Below, piece after piece: positions 20,963 through 29,441 of a stretch of 64,000 nucleotides of DNA (positions within the stretch are counted from its first letter, which is position 1; the number at the start of each line of letters is the position of its first letter). Source of the stretch: Erythrobacter ramosus. GTDB taxonomy: Bacteria > Pseudomonadota > Alphaproteobacteria > Sphingomonadales > Sphingomonadaceae. The DNA lies in the NCBI RefSeq assembly GCF_009828055.1, contig NZ_WTYB01000001.1, positions 883,183 through 947,182 on the forward strand, in the 5' to 3' direction. A program made the translations under genes and the position numbers. The notes under the pieces are model-generated. The model was not told the DNA's origin. It saw nothing but the letters and a program-made list of their open reading frames with translations, and made no database searches.

Positions 20963-22525
20963 ATGGCCCCCATGAGCCACGACATGATGATGAGCCGCCT
21001 CGCCGAACCCTTCGGCAGCTTCCCCGACATCCTGATGGAATGGTCGCGCATCAAGGGCGATGACCTCGCGCTGATCGACGAAAAGCGGGAGGTTTACTGG
21101 GCGGAACTTGTCGGGCTGGTCGAGCGGCTGGCGGCGCGGTTGGTGGAGACGGGGTTGCAACGCGGGCAATCGGTCGCGATCCTCGGCACCTCCACGGTCG
21201 AATATGCGCTGGTGTTCCTTGCCGCGATGCGTGCAGGCGGCGTGGCTGCTCCGCTGACCACCAGCGCCTCGCCTGAACAGCTTGAGGGGATGGCGAAGGA
21301 TTCGGGCGCGATCCATCTGTTCATCGATGCGGCCAAGGCGGCGGAACTCGGCACCGACTTCATGGCTGACCTGATCCGCGTGCCGCTGGAAAACATCGAT
21401 CAGTGGATGGCCCCTCCGGGCACCCGCGCGCCCTCCTTCGTGCCGGAGCCGAAAGACCCGTTCAACATCATCTATTCCTCTGGCACGACCGGCATTCCCA
21501 AGGGCATCGTCCATTCGCACCAGATGCGCTGGCGGCAGTTCGCGCCGACTGCTCTGAGTTACCTCGGCGCCGGGATCGAGGTGCGCTCGCTCGCTTCGAC
21601 CCCCCTCTATTCAAACACCACCATGGTCGCCTTCCTGCCGGTGCTGCTGGCGGGGGGCTGCGTGCGGGTGATGGGCAAGTTCGATTGCGCCAAATGGCTT
21701 GGGCATGCGCAGTCCGACCGCACGACGATCACCATGCTGGTGCCGGTGCAATATCAGCGGCTGATGGATTTCGAGCGCTTCGATGATTTTGACCTGACGA
21801 GCCTGAAAATCAAATACTGCACCTCCGCGCCGTTCTCAGCCGAATTGAAACGCGAAGTCCTCAAGCGGATGCCCGGCGGGTTGATCGAGATCTATTCGAT
21901 GACCGAGGGCGGCGTGGTGTGCCTGCTCGCGGCGCACGAATTCCCCGACAAGCTCCATACCGTGGGTCGCCCCGCGCCGGGGAGCGAGTTGAAGGTGCTC
22001 GACGACGAAGACCGCGAAGTGCCGCCCGGCACCCCCGGCAACATGGTTGGCCGCAGCCTCACCATGATGAGCGGCTACAAGAACCGCCCGGACAAGACCG
22101 CTGAAGCGCAGTGGATTGACCCCGCCACGGGCGAGGCGTGGATGCGGATGGGGGACATCGGCCGAGTGGACGCGGAAGGCTTCGTCGAGCTGGTGGGCCG
22201 CGCCAAGGACATGATCATCTCGGGCGGGTTCAACATCTATCCCTCCGATCTCGAAGCCGAATTGTGCAGGGAGCCCGGCGTCGCCGAGGCGGCGGTGGTC
22301 GGAATGCCGTCGCGCAAGTGGGGGGAGAGCCCGGTTGGCTTCGTGGTGTTGAAGGACGGCGCTTGCGATGCGGCGACCATTATGGCGGCGGTGAACGCGC
22401 GGCTTGGCAAGACCCAGCGCCTCGCCGCGCTGCACCCGATTGCGGAAATGCCGAGGAGCCATATCGGCAAGCTGCTCAAGACCGATCTGCGCGAAGTGGC
22501 GGCACGGTTAGGCGGGGTAGAATAG
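20963..22525 (+). CDS. Class I acyl-CoA ligase / AMP-dependent synthetase
   Basis: Second adenylate-forming ligase of the window, 520 residues. It has the phosphate loop IIYSSGTTGIPKGIVHSHQ near residue 170, IEIYSMTEGG for adenine, MGDIGRVDAEGF in the hinge and GRAKDMIISGGFNIYPSDLE after it, ending with the catalytic lysine segment PRSHIGKLLKTDLRE. The pattern fits medium-chain or aromatic acyl-CoA ligases. It is only distantly similar to the ligase at 1592. Several ATGs in a row (20963, 20972, 20984) make the exact start uncertain, and none has a clear ribosome site. A terminator follows at 22544. Confidence 0.87.
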   Translation: MAPMSHDMMMSRLAEPFGSFPDILMEWSRIKGDDLALIDEKREVYWAELVGLVERLAARLVETGLQRGQSVAILGTSTVEYALVFLAAMRAGGVAAPLTTSASPEQLEGMAKDSGAIHLFIDAAKAAELGTDFMADLIRVPLENIDQWMAPPGTRAPSFVPEPKDPFNIIYSSGTTGIPKGIVHSHQMRWRQFAPTALSYLGAGIEVRSLASTPLYSNTTMVAFLPVLLAGGCVRVMGKFDCAKWLGHAQSDRTTITMLVPVQYQRLMDFERFDDFDLTSLKIKYCTSAPFSAELKREVLKRMPGGLIEIYSMTEGGVVCLLAAHEFPDKLHTVGRPAPGSELKVLDDEDREVPPGTPGNMVGRSLTMMSGYKNRPDKTAEAQWIDPATGEAWMRMGDIGRVDAEGFVELVGRAKDMIISGGFNIYPSDLEAELCREPGVAEAAVVGMPSRKWGESPVGFVVLKDGACDAATIMAAVNARLGKTQRLAALHPIAEMPRSHIGKLLKTDLREVAARLGGVE

Positions 22526-22543
22526 CGGGGCCCCAAAACAACT

Positions 22544-22575
22544 CGGCCCGGCTCCTCAAGAGAGGAACCGGGCCG
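22544..22575 (+). terminator. Hairpin terminator after the acyl-CoA ligase gene
   Basis: A 14-base stem, CGGCCCGGCTCCTC against GAGGAACCGGGCCG with one mismatch, and an AAGA loop, begins 18 bases after the stop codon. It lacks a clear U-run, and it separates the ligase gene from the convergent 27-codon gene at 22629. Confidence 0.65.
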
Positions 22576-22628
22576 CTGTAGGCTTTCGCTAAGTTGCTCG
22601 CGTTACACGATATCTGGGGCTTGAGGCC

Positions 22629-22712
22629 CTAGACAATAAACGTGTTGAACGCGGTGCCGCTGATGGCAACGGCGAGCAGCAAGGCGATAACCTTTTCGCT
22701 GATCATGTTCAT
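22629..22712 (-). CDS. 27-residue hydrophobic small protein
   Basis: A short gene encoding MNMISEKVIALLLAVAISGT followed by AFNTFIV. The hydrophobic middle could cross the membrane once or act as an uncleaved signal peptide. The ATG is preceded by AGGGAAACCCGAACC, an acceptable ribosome site, and the reading frame ends in TAG within 84 bases. It stands isolated between a terminator and a long non-coding stretch, which argues for a real unit, and the codons are GC-biased at the third position like its neighbours. Function is unknown. Confidence 0.5.
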   Translation of the reverse strand: MNMISEKVIALLLAVAISGTAFNTFIV

Positions 22713-22934
22713 GGTTCGGGTTTCCCTGTTTTGTTGTTGTTTGGGAGTCCGGGCAATCGGGGGGAGGGGGAGAGGACTGCCCGGACCGGAACATCATATA
22801 CAAAGCTTCGCGTAATATTCAATTATCCATAAGACTGAAAATAATTCATCACCGCAATCGAAAAAGGCAATCACCGGGGCGTCGGCCCGCGGCGAGGCGC
22901 CTCGATGTGTTGTGATCTGGGGAATGAGCGGCTT

Positions 22935-22981
22935 GAGACGCGGCCACCTTTTAAAGGGGGGGAGGGCGGTGGCCGCGTCTC
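22935..22981. repeat. Strong inverted repeat in a non-coding stretch
   Basis: A perfect 14-base stem, GAGACGCGGCCACC against GGTGGCCGCGTCTC, with a 19-base loop. It lies in the roughly 500 bases between 22713 and 23224, where I see no credible gene, only GC-rich sequence with further short palindromes (for example around GTCCGGC). It could be a repeat-family member or an RNA hairpin; there is no U-run on either side. Confidence 0.55.
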
Positions 22982-23224
22982 GTTCGCTGCATGTCCGGCG
23001 CTGGGCCGGACGGAGACAGGGCAGGAGGGCCAAGCAGGGGGGGAGCGCCGGCCGCTCCTGCCCGTCAGGCAGGCAGGCAACGGGTCCGTGTTCGGATGCC
23101 GCACCCGGGCGATGGCTCCACATGGAAGAATGCCGGTTTGGAGAGAGGGGCCCGGCAACGCATCGCTCGATCGGCGAAGTGGTGTTGCGCAGGTCCTAAT
23201 TCAAATGAGAAAACACCAAGGTTA

Positions 23225-23241
23225 GTTGCAAGACTTGCAAC
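23225..23241. promoter_or_regulatory. Perfect operator-like palindrome
   Basis: GTTGCAAG-A-CTTGCAAC is a perfect eight-base inverted repeat around one central base, the form of a dimeric regulator site. It sits between the non-coding stretch and the terminator behind urcA, so a target gene is not obvious. Confidence 0.35.
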
Positions 23242-23264
23242 AGGCGGCGTCTCAGCCTGAATCA

Positions 23265-23296
23265 AAACGGCCGCCAGATCGCTCTGGCGGCCGTTT
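23265..23296. terminator. Bidirectional rho-independent terminator at urcA
   Basis: A perfect stem ACGGCCGCCAGA / TCTGGCGGCCGT with a four-base TCGC loop, flanked by AAAA on the left and TTCGTTT on the right. Read on the minus strand it ends in TTTTGATT, about 22 bases past the urcA stop. Confidence 0.85.
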
Positions 23297-23318
23297 CGTT
23301 TCAGAGGTTTGACGTGCC

Positions 23319-23645
23319 TTAGTTGGCGGCGACGGTGCGGCCGCTGCGGGCCTGCTGCATCATTGCAACCCGCTCGACTTCGGCGAGCGCAACGGTGCGG
23401 GCTTCGGCGACGCACTTGCTGTCGACCGAGGTGCGGCCGGTGCTGTAGCGGCCAGCGGCTTCGACGGTGCAGGCCTGACGCAGCTTGGCATCGATGCGTG
23501 CTTCGAGCGCGGCGCGGCCTTCCGGCGTGGTCACGTCGACATCGCCATAGGCAATGCGAACGGTCACGGTCTGGTCAGCTACCGGCTCTGCGGCAACGGG
23601 CGCTGCGACGGCGGCGAGGGCGATCAGGGGGAGAATGAAACGCAT
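23319..23645 (-). CDS. UrcA family protein
   Basis: A 108-residue exported protein with a signal peptide (MRFILPLIALAAVAAPVAA) and the UrcA pattern: VRIAYGDVDVTTPEGRAALEARI followed by two cysteines (RQACTVEA and DSKCVAEA) likely to form a disulfide. UrcA proteins are frequent in sphingomonads and caulobacters, but their role is not known. It is monocistronic, ended by the terminator at 23265. Confidence 0.88.
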   Translation of the reverse strand: MRFILPLIALAAVAAPVAAEPVADQTVTVRIAYGDVDVTTPEGRAALEARIDAKLRQACTVEAAGRYSTGRTSVDSKCVAEARTVALAEVERVAMMQQARSGRTVAAN

Positions 23646-23912
23646 GGGGGAACTCCGATTTTGAGAGAGGGTGTCGGTAGAACGATGCCGCTGACCGGCA
23701 TTCGGTTGCTGTTTGAAACTCTGGTGCAGTGCACAAGAATAATGTGCAAATGCGAAAGGCGTAGAATTGGTTCCAAAGATTGCAACGAAACCGGGCGCAT
23801 TTTTCGGGAACCCGTTGAAAATGCAGCGCCACTTTTATGCTGCGCTGCAAAATCACCGGCGCACGGCGCGGCGATGCTGGACACAGGGGGGCGTGCTTCG
23901 TAATCCGCCGCC

Positions 23913-25514
23913 ATGAGCGCGCACCCTTCAAGCCCCCCAGCGGGCGATTCTGCCGTCCCCGAATCGATCCTGATCGTCGATTTCGGGTCCCAGGTGACGC
24001 AGTTGATCGCGCGCCGTGTCCGTGAGGCGGGGGTTTATTCCGAGATTGCTCCCTTCACGCAGGCCGATGCCGCGTTCCGGCGGATGCAGCCCAAGGGCAT
24101 TATCCTGTCAGGCTCACCTGCGAGCGTTCCCGAAGACGGCAGCCCCCGCGCGCCGCAATCCCTGTTCGATGCGGGCCTGCCGATCCTTGGCATCTGCTAT
24201 GGCCAGCAGGTGATGAGCCACCAACTGGGCGGCGAAGTGCGGCCCGGCCATGAAACCGGTGAAGGCGGCGAATTCGGCCGCGCTTTCCTGACCGTCACCG
24301 GTGAATGTTCGCTGTTCAACGGCTTGTGGGAGGTGGGGGAGCGCCATCAGGTCTGGATGAGTCACGGCGACAAGGTCACCCAGTTCGCGCCTGGCTTCGA
24401 AATCGTCGCCACGTCTGACGGTGCGCCCTTTGCGGTGATCGCGGATGAAGCGCGCAAGTTCTACGGCACCCAGTTCCACCCCGAGGTGGTCCACACACCC
24501 GATGGCGGCCGGCTGATCGCCAATTTCGTGCGCCATGTCTGCGGCCTGAGGGGCGACTGGACCATGGCCGAGTTCCGCAAAACCAAGATCGCGGAAATCC
24601 GCGCGCAGGTCGGCGATAAACGAGTCATCTGCGGATTGTCTGGTGGCGTCGATTCGGCGGTCGCGGCGGTGCTGATCCACGAAGCCATCGGCGACCAGCT
24701 GACCTGCGTCTTCGTCGACCACGGTCTCATGCGTATGAACGAGGCGGAACAGGTCGTGACTCTGTTCCGCGACCACTACAATATCCCGCTGGTGCACGTG
24801 GAAGCCGAAGAGCTGTTCCTCGGCGGGCTTGCAGGCCTCACCGACCCTGAGGCCAAGCGCAAGTTCATCGGCAAGACCTTCATTGATGTGTTCGAGACCG
24901 AGGCCAAGAAGATCGGCGGCGCCGATTTCCTCGCACAGGGCACGCTCTATCCTGACGTGATCGAATCGGTCAGCTTCACCGGCGGGCCGAGCGTCACGAT
25001 CAAGAGCCACCACAATGTCGGCGGTCTGCCCGAACGCATGAACATGCAACTGGTCGAACCCTTGCGCGAATTGTTCAAGGACGAGGTGCGCGATCTCGGG
25101 CGCGAGCTGGGCCTGCCACCTGCCTTCGTCGGCCGCCACCCCTTCCCCGGCCCCGGCCTCGCAATCCGCATCCCCGGCGAAGTCACCAAGGAACGCTGCG
25201 ACATCCTGCGCAAGGCTGACGCGATCTACCTTGAGGAAATCCGCAATGCGGGCCTCTATGATGCGATCTGGCAGGCCTTTGCGGTGCTGTTGCCGGTCAA
25301 GACCGTCGGCGTGATGGGTGATGCGCGCACCTATGATTCGGTCTGCGCGCTGCGGGCCGTCACCTCGACCGACGGGATGACCGCGGATGTCTTCCCCTAT
25401 GACGCTGGGTTCCTGACCCGCGTCGCCACGCGCATCGTCAACGAGGTGCAGGGCATCAACCGGGTGGTCTATGACTATACGTCGAAGCCGCCGGGCACGA
25501 TCGAGTGGGAGTAG
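23913..25514 (+). CDS. guaA: GMP synthase (glutamine-hydrolysing)
   Basis: Converts XMP to GMP with ATP and glutamine, the last step of guanine nucleotide synthesis. The 533-residue protein has the class I amidotransferase domain with the nucleophile in GICYGQQ (about residue 95) and the catalytic His-Glu in QFHPEVVHT, then the ATP pyrophosphatase loop SGGVDSAV near residue 243 and the C-terminal dimerisation domain ending [13 protein letters not shown]. Start is the ATG at 23913; it has no strong ribosome site, but the 15-residue lead into ILIVDFGSQ is normal for the group. Confidence 0.97.
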   Translation: MSAHPSSPPAGDSAVPESILIVDFGSQVTQLIARRVREAGVYSEIAPFTQADAAFRRMQPKGIILSGSPASVPEDGSPRAPQSLFDAGLPILGICYGQQVMSHQLGGEVRPGHETGEGGEFGRAFLTVTGECSLFNGLWEVGERHQVWMSHGDKVTQFAPGFEIVATSDGAPFAVIADEARKFYGTQFHPEVVHTPDGGRLIANFVRHVCGLRGDWTMAEFRKTKIAEIRAQVGDKRVICGLSGGVDSAVAAVLIHEAIGDQLTCVFVDHGLMRMNEAEQVVTLFRDHYNIPLVHVEAEELFLGGLAGLTDPEAKRKFIGKTFIDVFETEAKKIGGADFLAQGTLYPDVIESVSFTGGPSVTIKSHHNVGGLPERMNMQLVEPLRELFKDEVRDLGRELGLPPAFVGRHPFPGPGLAIRIPGEVTKERCDILRKADAIYLEEIRNAGLYDAIWQAFAVLLPVKTVGVMGDARTYDSVCALRAVTSTDGMTADVFPYDAGFLTRVATRIVNEVQGINRVVYDYTSKPPGTIEWE

Positions 25515-25590
25515 GGCAAGCGCCCCCTTCCGGCCGCGCGGCAAATCGCATATCTGTCGCCCAGTCTTTTCTGCATCAAGGGTATTGCCT

Positions 25591-26232
25591 GTGACAAACC
25601 TCCGCTCTCTTACCCTTGCTGCCGCCTTCGCGCTGGGCCTTTCAGCCTGCGCAGAGCCTGCCGTCGATGCCTCGCAAGATAAGGCCACCGACGCAGCGCC
25701 GCTGACCGAGGGCGACTGGGCGCTCGATCCGACAGGTTCGCGCCTGTCCTATGTCAGCATCAAGGCGGGCGAGGTGGCTGAGGCTAACCGCTTCGACAAG
25801 CTATCGGGCAGCGTTGCGGCGGACGGCACGGCGACGCTCGATATCGACCTCGCCTCGGTCAACACCGGGGTCGACATCCGTAATGAGCGGATGCGTGAGA
25901 TCTTCTTCGGCGTGGCCGAAAACCCTAAGGCGACCGTGACGGCCAAGCTCGACCCGGCGGCGTTTGCGGGGTTGGCGGTGGGCCAGTCGCTCACCCGGCC
26001 ATTGAAGGCCAGCGTGGCGATCAAGGGTGCGACCAGCGATATTGAGACCGAGGTGCTGGTCACCCGCGCTTCGGCTGACCGGGTGACCGTGGTGCCGACC
26101 GCGCCGGTCATCATCTCGACCGATATGTTCGGCCTGACCGATGAACTCGGCGAATTGCGTGCACTGGCCCAATTGCCCTCGATCACGCCCGCCGTGCCGG
26201 TGACCTTCACCCTGTCGTTCAAGCGCGGCTGA
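25591..26232 (+). CDS. YceI-family lipoprotein
   Basis: A 213-residue lipoprotein: a GTG start at 25591 with AAGGG ahead, a signal peptide, and the lipobox LSAC, so the mature protein starts at cysteine 19. The rest is a YceI lipocalin-like barrel (GDWALDPTGSRLSYVSIKAGE, then LDIDLASVNTGVDIRNERM and a late FGLTDELGELRALAQLPS) that in relatives binds isoprenoid lipids. Acylation by the Lgt encoded at 3516 would be the first processing step. It follows guaA in the same direction 76 bases on, but with its own ribosome site. Confidence 0.85.
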   Translation: MTNLRSLTLAAAFALGLSACAEPAVDASQDKATDAAPLTEGDWALDPTGSRLSYVSIKAGEVAEANRFDKLSGSVAADGTATLDIDLASVNTGVDIRNERMREIFFGVAENPKATVTAKLDPAAFAGLAVGQSLTRPLKASVAIKGATSDIETEVLVTRASADRVTVVPTAPVIISTDMFGLTDELGELRALAQLPSITPAVPVTFTLSFKRG

Positions 26233-26263
26233 GGCGGAACTTTTGCTTCAATTCAGTAGGCTT

Positions 26264-26288
26264 GCGCTGGATCAATGCGATCCGGCGC
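26264..26288. terminator. Hairpin after the YceI gene
   Basis: GCGCTGGATC and GATCCGGCGC pair over ten bases with one mismatch around AATGC, starting 32 bases past the stop. No U-run follows, so the terminator role is tentative. The remaining bases up to the gene at 26501 show nothing else. Confidence 0.4.
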
Positions 26289-26500
26289 GCGCCCGCGCAT
26301 GACCTGACGTGCCGGGCAGTGGGCGAGCGGGCCGATCCCACCGCATCCCCGCCGCCCGGCGACCCTTCAAGAATCGCACGCAACCTGACGCTACGGCGTG
26401 GGGCCATGTGCCGCGCTCTCCTCAAAAGCGGGCTTGAAAGCGCGGCGCAACTCGGCTTGTCTCCCGCGCAAACACGCATTCCAACGGGAGAGACCACGCC

Positions 26501-27475
26501 ATGAAGACCGCCATCACCGAAATGTTCGGCATCCAGCACCCCATCATTCAGGGCGGGATGCACTATGTCGGGTTCGCCGAGATGGCGGCGGCGGTCTCGA
26601 ACGCCGGGGGGCTCGGGATCATCACCGGCCTCACGCAGGGCACGCCCGAGAAGCTCGCGAACGAGATCGCGCGCTGCAAGGACATGACCGACAAGCCGTT
26701 CGGCGTGAACCTCACCATCCTGCCGACCCTGACCCCGCCCGACTATCCCGGGCTGGTCAAGGCCGTGATCGACGGCGGGGTGAAGGTGGTGGAGACCGCC
26801 GGGCGCAACCCGGTCGATCTGCTGCCTGCGTTGAAAGACGCCGGGATCAAGGTGATCCACAAGTGCACCTCTGTGCGACACTCGCTCAAGGCGCAGGCGA
26901 TCGGCTGCGATGCGGTGAGCGTCGACGGGTTCGAATGCGGCGGCCATCCGGGCGAGGACGATGTGCCCAACTTCATCCTGCTGCCGCGCGCGGCGGACGA
27001 ACTGGAAATCCCCTTTGTCTCAAGCGGCGGCATGGCCGACGGGCGCAGCCTTGTGGCTAGCCTCGCGATGGGCGCGCAGGGGATGAACATGGGCACGCGC
27101 TTCATCGCCACCAAGGAAGCCCCGGTGCACGAGAACGTGAAGCAGGCGATCCTTGCGGCCAGCGAACTCGACACCCGCCTCGTCATGCGCCCGCTGCGCA
27201 ACACCGAACGTGTGCTCAACAATGCTGCGGTCGAGCGCCTGATCATCAAGGAGAAGGAGCTGGGCGATGCCATCACAATTCAGGACATCCTGCCCGAAGT
27301 CGCCGGGGTTTACCCCAAGATCATGATGGAAGGCACGATGGATGCAGGCGCATGGAGCTGCGGGATGGTCGCCGGGTTGATCCACGACATCCCGACCTGT
27401 CAGGAACTGATCGACCGGATCATGCTCCAAGCCGAGGAAATCATCGCCCGGATGAACGCGATGGCGCGCGGCTGA
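26501..27475 (+). CDS. Nitronate monooxygenase-like flavoprotein (NPD family)
   Basis: FMN-dependent TIM-barrel enzyme of the 2-nitropropane dioxygenase/nitronate monooxygenase superfamily, 324 residues. It has the opening PIIQGGMHYVGFAEMAAAVS, GGLGIITGLT, the segment VDGFECGGHPGED with the conserved HPG, and SSGGMADGRSL for the FMN phosphate. In relatives it oxidises nitronates or works as an NAD(P)H-dependent flavin oxidoreductase or enoyl reductase, so the exact reaction is open. GGGAG is seen ten bases ahead of the ATG. Confidence 0.87.
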   Translation: MKTAITEMFGIQHPIIQGGMHYVGFAEMAAAVSNAGGLGIITGLTQGTPEKLANEIARCKDMTDKPFGVNLTILPTLTPPDYPGLVKAVIDGGVKVVETAGRNPVDLLPALKDAGIKVIHKCTSVRHSLKAQAIGCDAVSVDGFECGGHPGEDDVPNFILLPRAADELEIPFVSSGGMADGRSLVASLAMGAQGMNMGTRFIATKEAPVHENVKQAILAASELDTRLVMRPLRNTERVLNNAAVERLIIKEKELGDAITIQDILPEVAGVYPKIMMEGTMDAGAWSCGMVAGLIHDIPTCQELIDRIMLQAEEIIARMNAMARG

Positions 27476-27541
27476 GCCGACTGCACCGGCGTGACGGTTG
27501 GGAGCCGCTCGCGCCGGTGATCTACCCGCCGGGCGGGCCGA

Positions 27542-28027
27542 TCAGCCTTCGCCGCCCTCGTTCGATTTCACGCGGGTGTAAGGCACGAAATCCTCGAAAA
27601 ACACCGCGCCGGTGAAAAAGCCCAGCACCCGGTCGACCGTGGTCATCTGGTCGAGCCTGCACAATTCGCTCGCGTTGAAGCGCTGTGTGACCAGCGCGTC
27701 ATCATCGTCGATCTGATCGGGATCGCGGGTGCGCTGGACGTAGATCGTGTTGCCCGAGCCATAGACATAGGCGGTGCGATCAATGGTCGTCATGCGCTGG
27801 CTGGGCAGGCTGCGGATGCAGCGCACCGGCTCACCTGCGACGCGGCCCTCGATCAGCTTGGCAAGGCGCGCTTCGCCCTTTGTCGGCGGCGCAGCTTCGG
27901 CGGTGGTTTCGGTTTCGACATCGGGCACGCTCTGGCCTTCGGCGTCCTGCGCAGCGAGCGGGCTGAGGCACAGGCCCGTCAGCGCGAGCGGCAGAGCGGC
28001 GATAAAGGCAGGACGAAAACGGTTCAT
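27542..28027 (-). CDS. Hypothetical exported protein
   Basis: A 161-residue protein not recognised as a family member. The N-terminus MNRFRPAFIAALPLALTGLC is a signal peptide ending near PLAAQ. An acidic, threonine-rich stretch follows, then a segment LIEGRVAGEPVRCIRSLPSQ that resembles a motif found in many sphingomonad secreted proteins, plus two cysteines (VRCIRS and SELCRLD) likely to be paired. The ATG at 28027 with GAGGATCG ahead is preferred to an upstream ATG at 28105. The zinc finger gene lies 74 bases upstream in the same direction. Confidence 0.7.
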   Translation of the reverse strand: MNRFRPAFIAALPLALTGLCLSPLAAQDAEGQSVPDVETETTAEAAPPTKGEARLAKLIEGRVAGEPVRCIRSLPSQRMTTIDRTAYVYGSGNTIYVQRTRDPDQIDDDDALVTQRFNASELCRLDQMTTVDRVLGFFTGAVFFEDFVPYTRVKSNEGGEG

Positions 28028-28101
28028 GGGGCGATCCTCGCATTCAGGGATACAGCACTCGTACAGCACAGCCTGCCTTAACCGCCGCTGAGCGCGCCGG
28101 T

Positions 28102-28362
28102 TCAACTGTGTGCGGCGCTGGCGCCTGAGGCGATATCCGGCAGGTCCGCCTGATCCGCACCGTCGGCCGGACCACCGCGCAACACAAAGCGGCGATCACA
28201 ATAGCCGCAATCGACATAGCCATGCTCGTCGATCTCAAGGAACACGCGCGGATGGCCGAGCGCGGAGGGGCGATAGCCGGCGCGGGCGCGGATGCCGCTG
28301 GCCCCGTCGCAGGAAACGCGCCGCGTATCGACCAGCAGGACTTCGGGAGGAGGAATGCTCAT
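28102..28362 (-). CDS. zf-CHCC zinc finger protein (NDUFS6-like)
   Basis: An 86-residue protein with the CHCC zinc-binding pattern: SCDG, GHPRVFLEIDEHGYVDCGYCDRR, giving Cys, His and the CGYC pair. This family (PF10276) is the bacterial counterpart of the complex I accessory subunit NDUFS6 and is widespread in alphaproteobacteria. Family length is usually 60-80 residues, so this copy is complete. It stands between an exported-protein gene and the divergent ABC ATPase gene. No complex I genes are in this window, although the MidA/NDUFAF7-like enzyme at 4460 belongs to another complex I accessory family. Confidence 0.85.
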   Translation of the reverse strand: MSIPPPEVLLVDTRRVSCDGASGIRARAGYRPSALGHPRVFLEIDEHGYVDCGYCDRRFVLRGGPADGADQADLPDIASGASAAHS

Positions 28363-28434
28363 GGCGCTTGCCGATACAGGGCGCCGCGCCTGAGTTCAAT
28401 TGCCTTTGCAGGCGCGTTTGCCTAGGCGGGAGCC

Positions 28435-29388
28435 ATGTCAGCCGAACCCGCCATCCGCATCGACAATCTCGTGAAACGCTACGCCCCGGCCAAGGGCGCG
28501 AACGGCACCGTCACCGCAGGCAAGCTGGCGCTCGGCGGGGTGAGCTTCGATGTGCCCGAAGGCTCGATCTTCGGCCTGCTCGGCCCCAATGGCGCGGGCA
28601 AATCGACGCTGATCAACATCCTCGCCGGGCTGGTCAACAAGACCTCCGGCAGCGTCGACATCTGGGGTTTCGACATTGATCGCAACCGTCGTAATGCCAG
28701 CCGCTCGATCGGGATCGTCCCGCAGGAAATCGTATTCGATCCCTTCTTCACGCCGTTCGAAGTGCTGGAGAATCAGGCGGGGTTCTACGGCATCGCCGCC
28801 GCCTTGCGCCGCTCCGAAGCGCTGCTGGAGGCCGTGCGGCTCGCCGACAAGCGTAATGCCTATGCCCGGACGCTGTCAGGCGGGATGAAGCGCCGGCTGC
28901 TGGTGGCGAAGGCAATGGTCCATTCCCCACCCATTCTGGTGCTGGATGAACCCACCGCCGGGGTCGATGTCGATCTGCGCCGTCAGCTGTGGGAGCTGGT
29001 CAGCGAATTGAACCGCGACGGCGTAACCGTGGTGCTGACCACCCATTACCTCGAAGAGGCCGAGGAGCTGTGTGACCGCATCGCGATCATCAACAACGGC
29101 CAGTTGATCGCCAACAAGCCTACGCGCGAGTTGGTCGACATGGCGCGCGAGAAGATCGTCACCGTCACCACCGCGCAAGACCTCGCCTCGGCCCCTGCGC
29201 ATGAGGCTTTCGTCAAGGTGCAATGGGATGGCGCGTGCGGGGTTGAGGTGACCTATGACAAGGACCGCCTCAGTGCAGGTCAGGTGCTGGGGATCCTTCA
29301 GGCGCAGGGCCTGACGGTGGAGGACGTTACCACCCGCGAAGCCGATCTTGAGGATGTGTTCGTCCAACTGACCGCCAGCGCTGGCTGA
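28435..29388 (+). CDS. ABC-2-type transporter ATP-binding protein
   Basis: A 317-residue ATPase with Walker A GPNGAGKST, signature TLSGGMKRRLLVAKAM, Walker B ILVLDEPTAGVD and the switch histidine in LTTHYLEEAEE. The C-terminal 90 residues resemble the extension of drug or polysaccharide exporters of the ABC-2 (NodI/CcmA/YadG) class. The usual permease gene does not follow: the next gene is nadB, only 53 bases away. The cognate membrane subunit must be elsewhere or the export function is lost. Confidence 0.87.
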   Translation: MSAEPAIRIDNLVKRYAPAKGANGTVTAGKLALGGVSFDVPEGSIFGLLGPNGAGKSTLINILAGLVNKTSGSVDIWGFDIDRNRRNASRSIGIVPQEIVFDPFFTPFEVLENQAGFYGIAAALRRSEALLEAVRLADKRNAYARTLSGGMKRRLLVAKAMVHSPPILVLDEPTAGVDVDLRRQLWELVSELNRDGVTVVLTTHYLEEAEELCDRIAIINNGQLIANKPTRELVDMAREKIVTVTTAQDLASAPAHEAFVKVQWDGACGVEVTYDKDRLSAGQVLGILQAQGLTVEDVTTREADLEDVFVQLTASAG

Positions 29389-29441
29389 ACACGCCGCGCA
29401 TCCCGCTTGCCGACCGCGCAATTGCACGTCATGGCAAGCGG

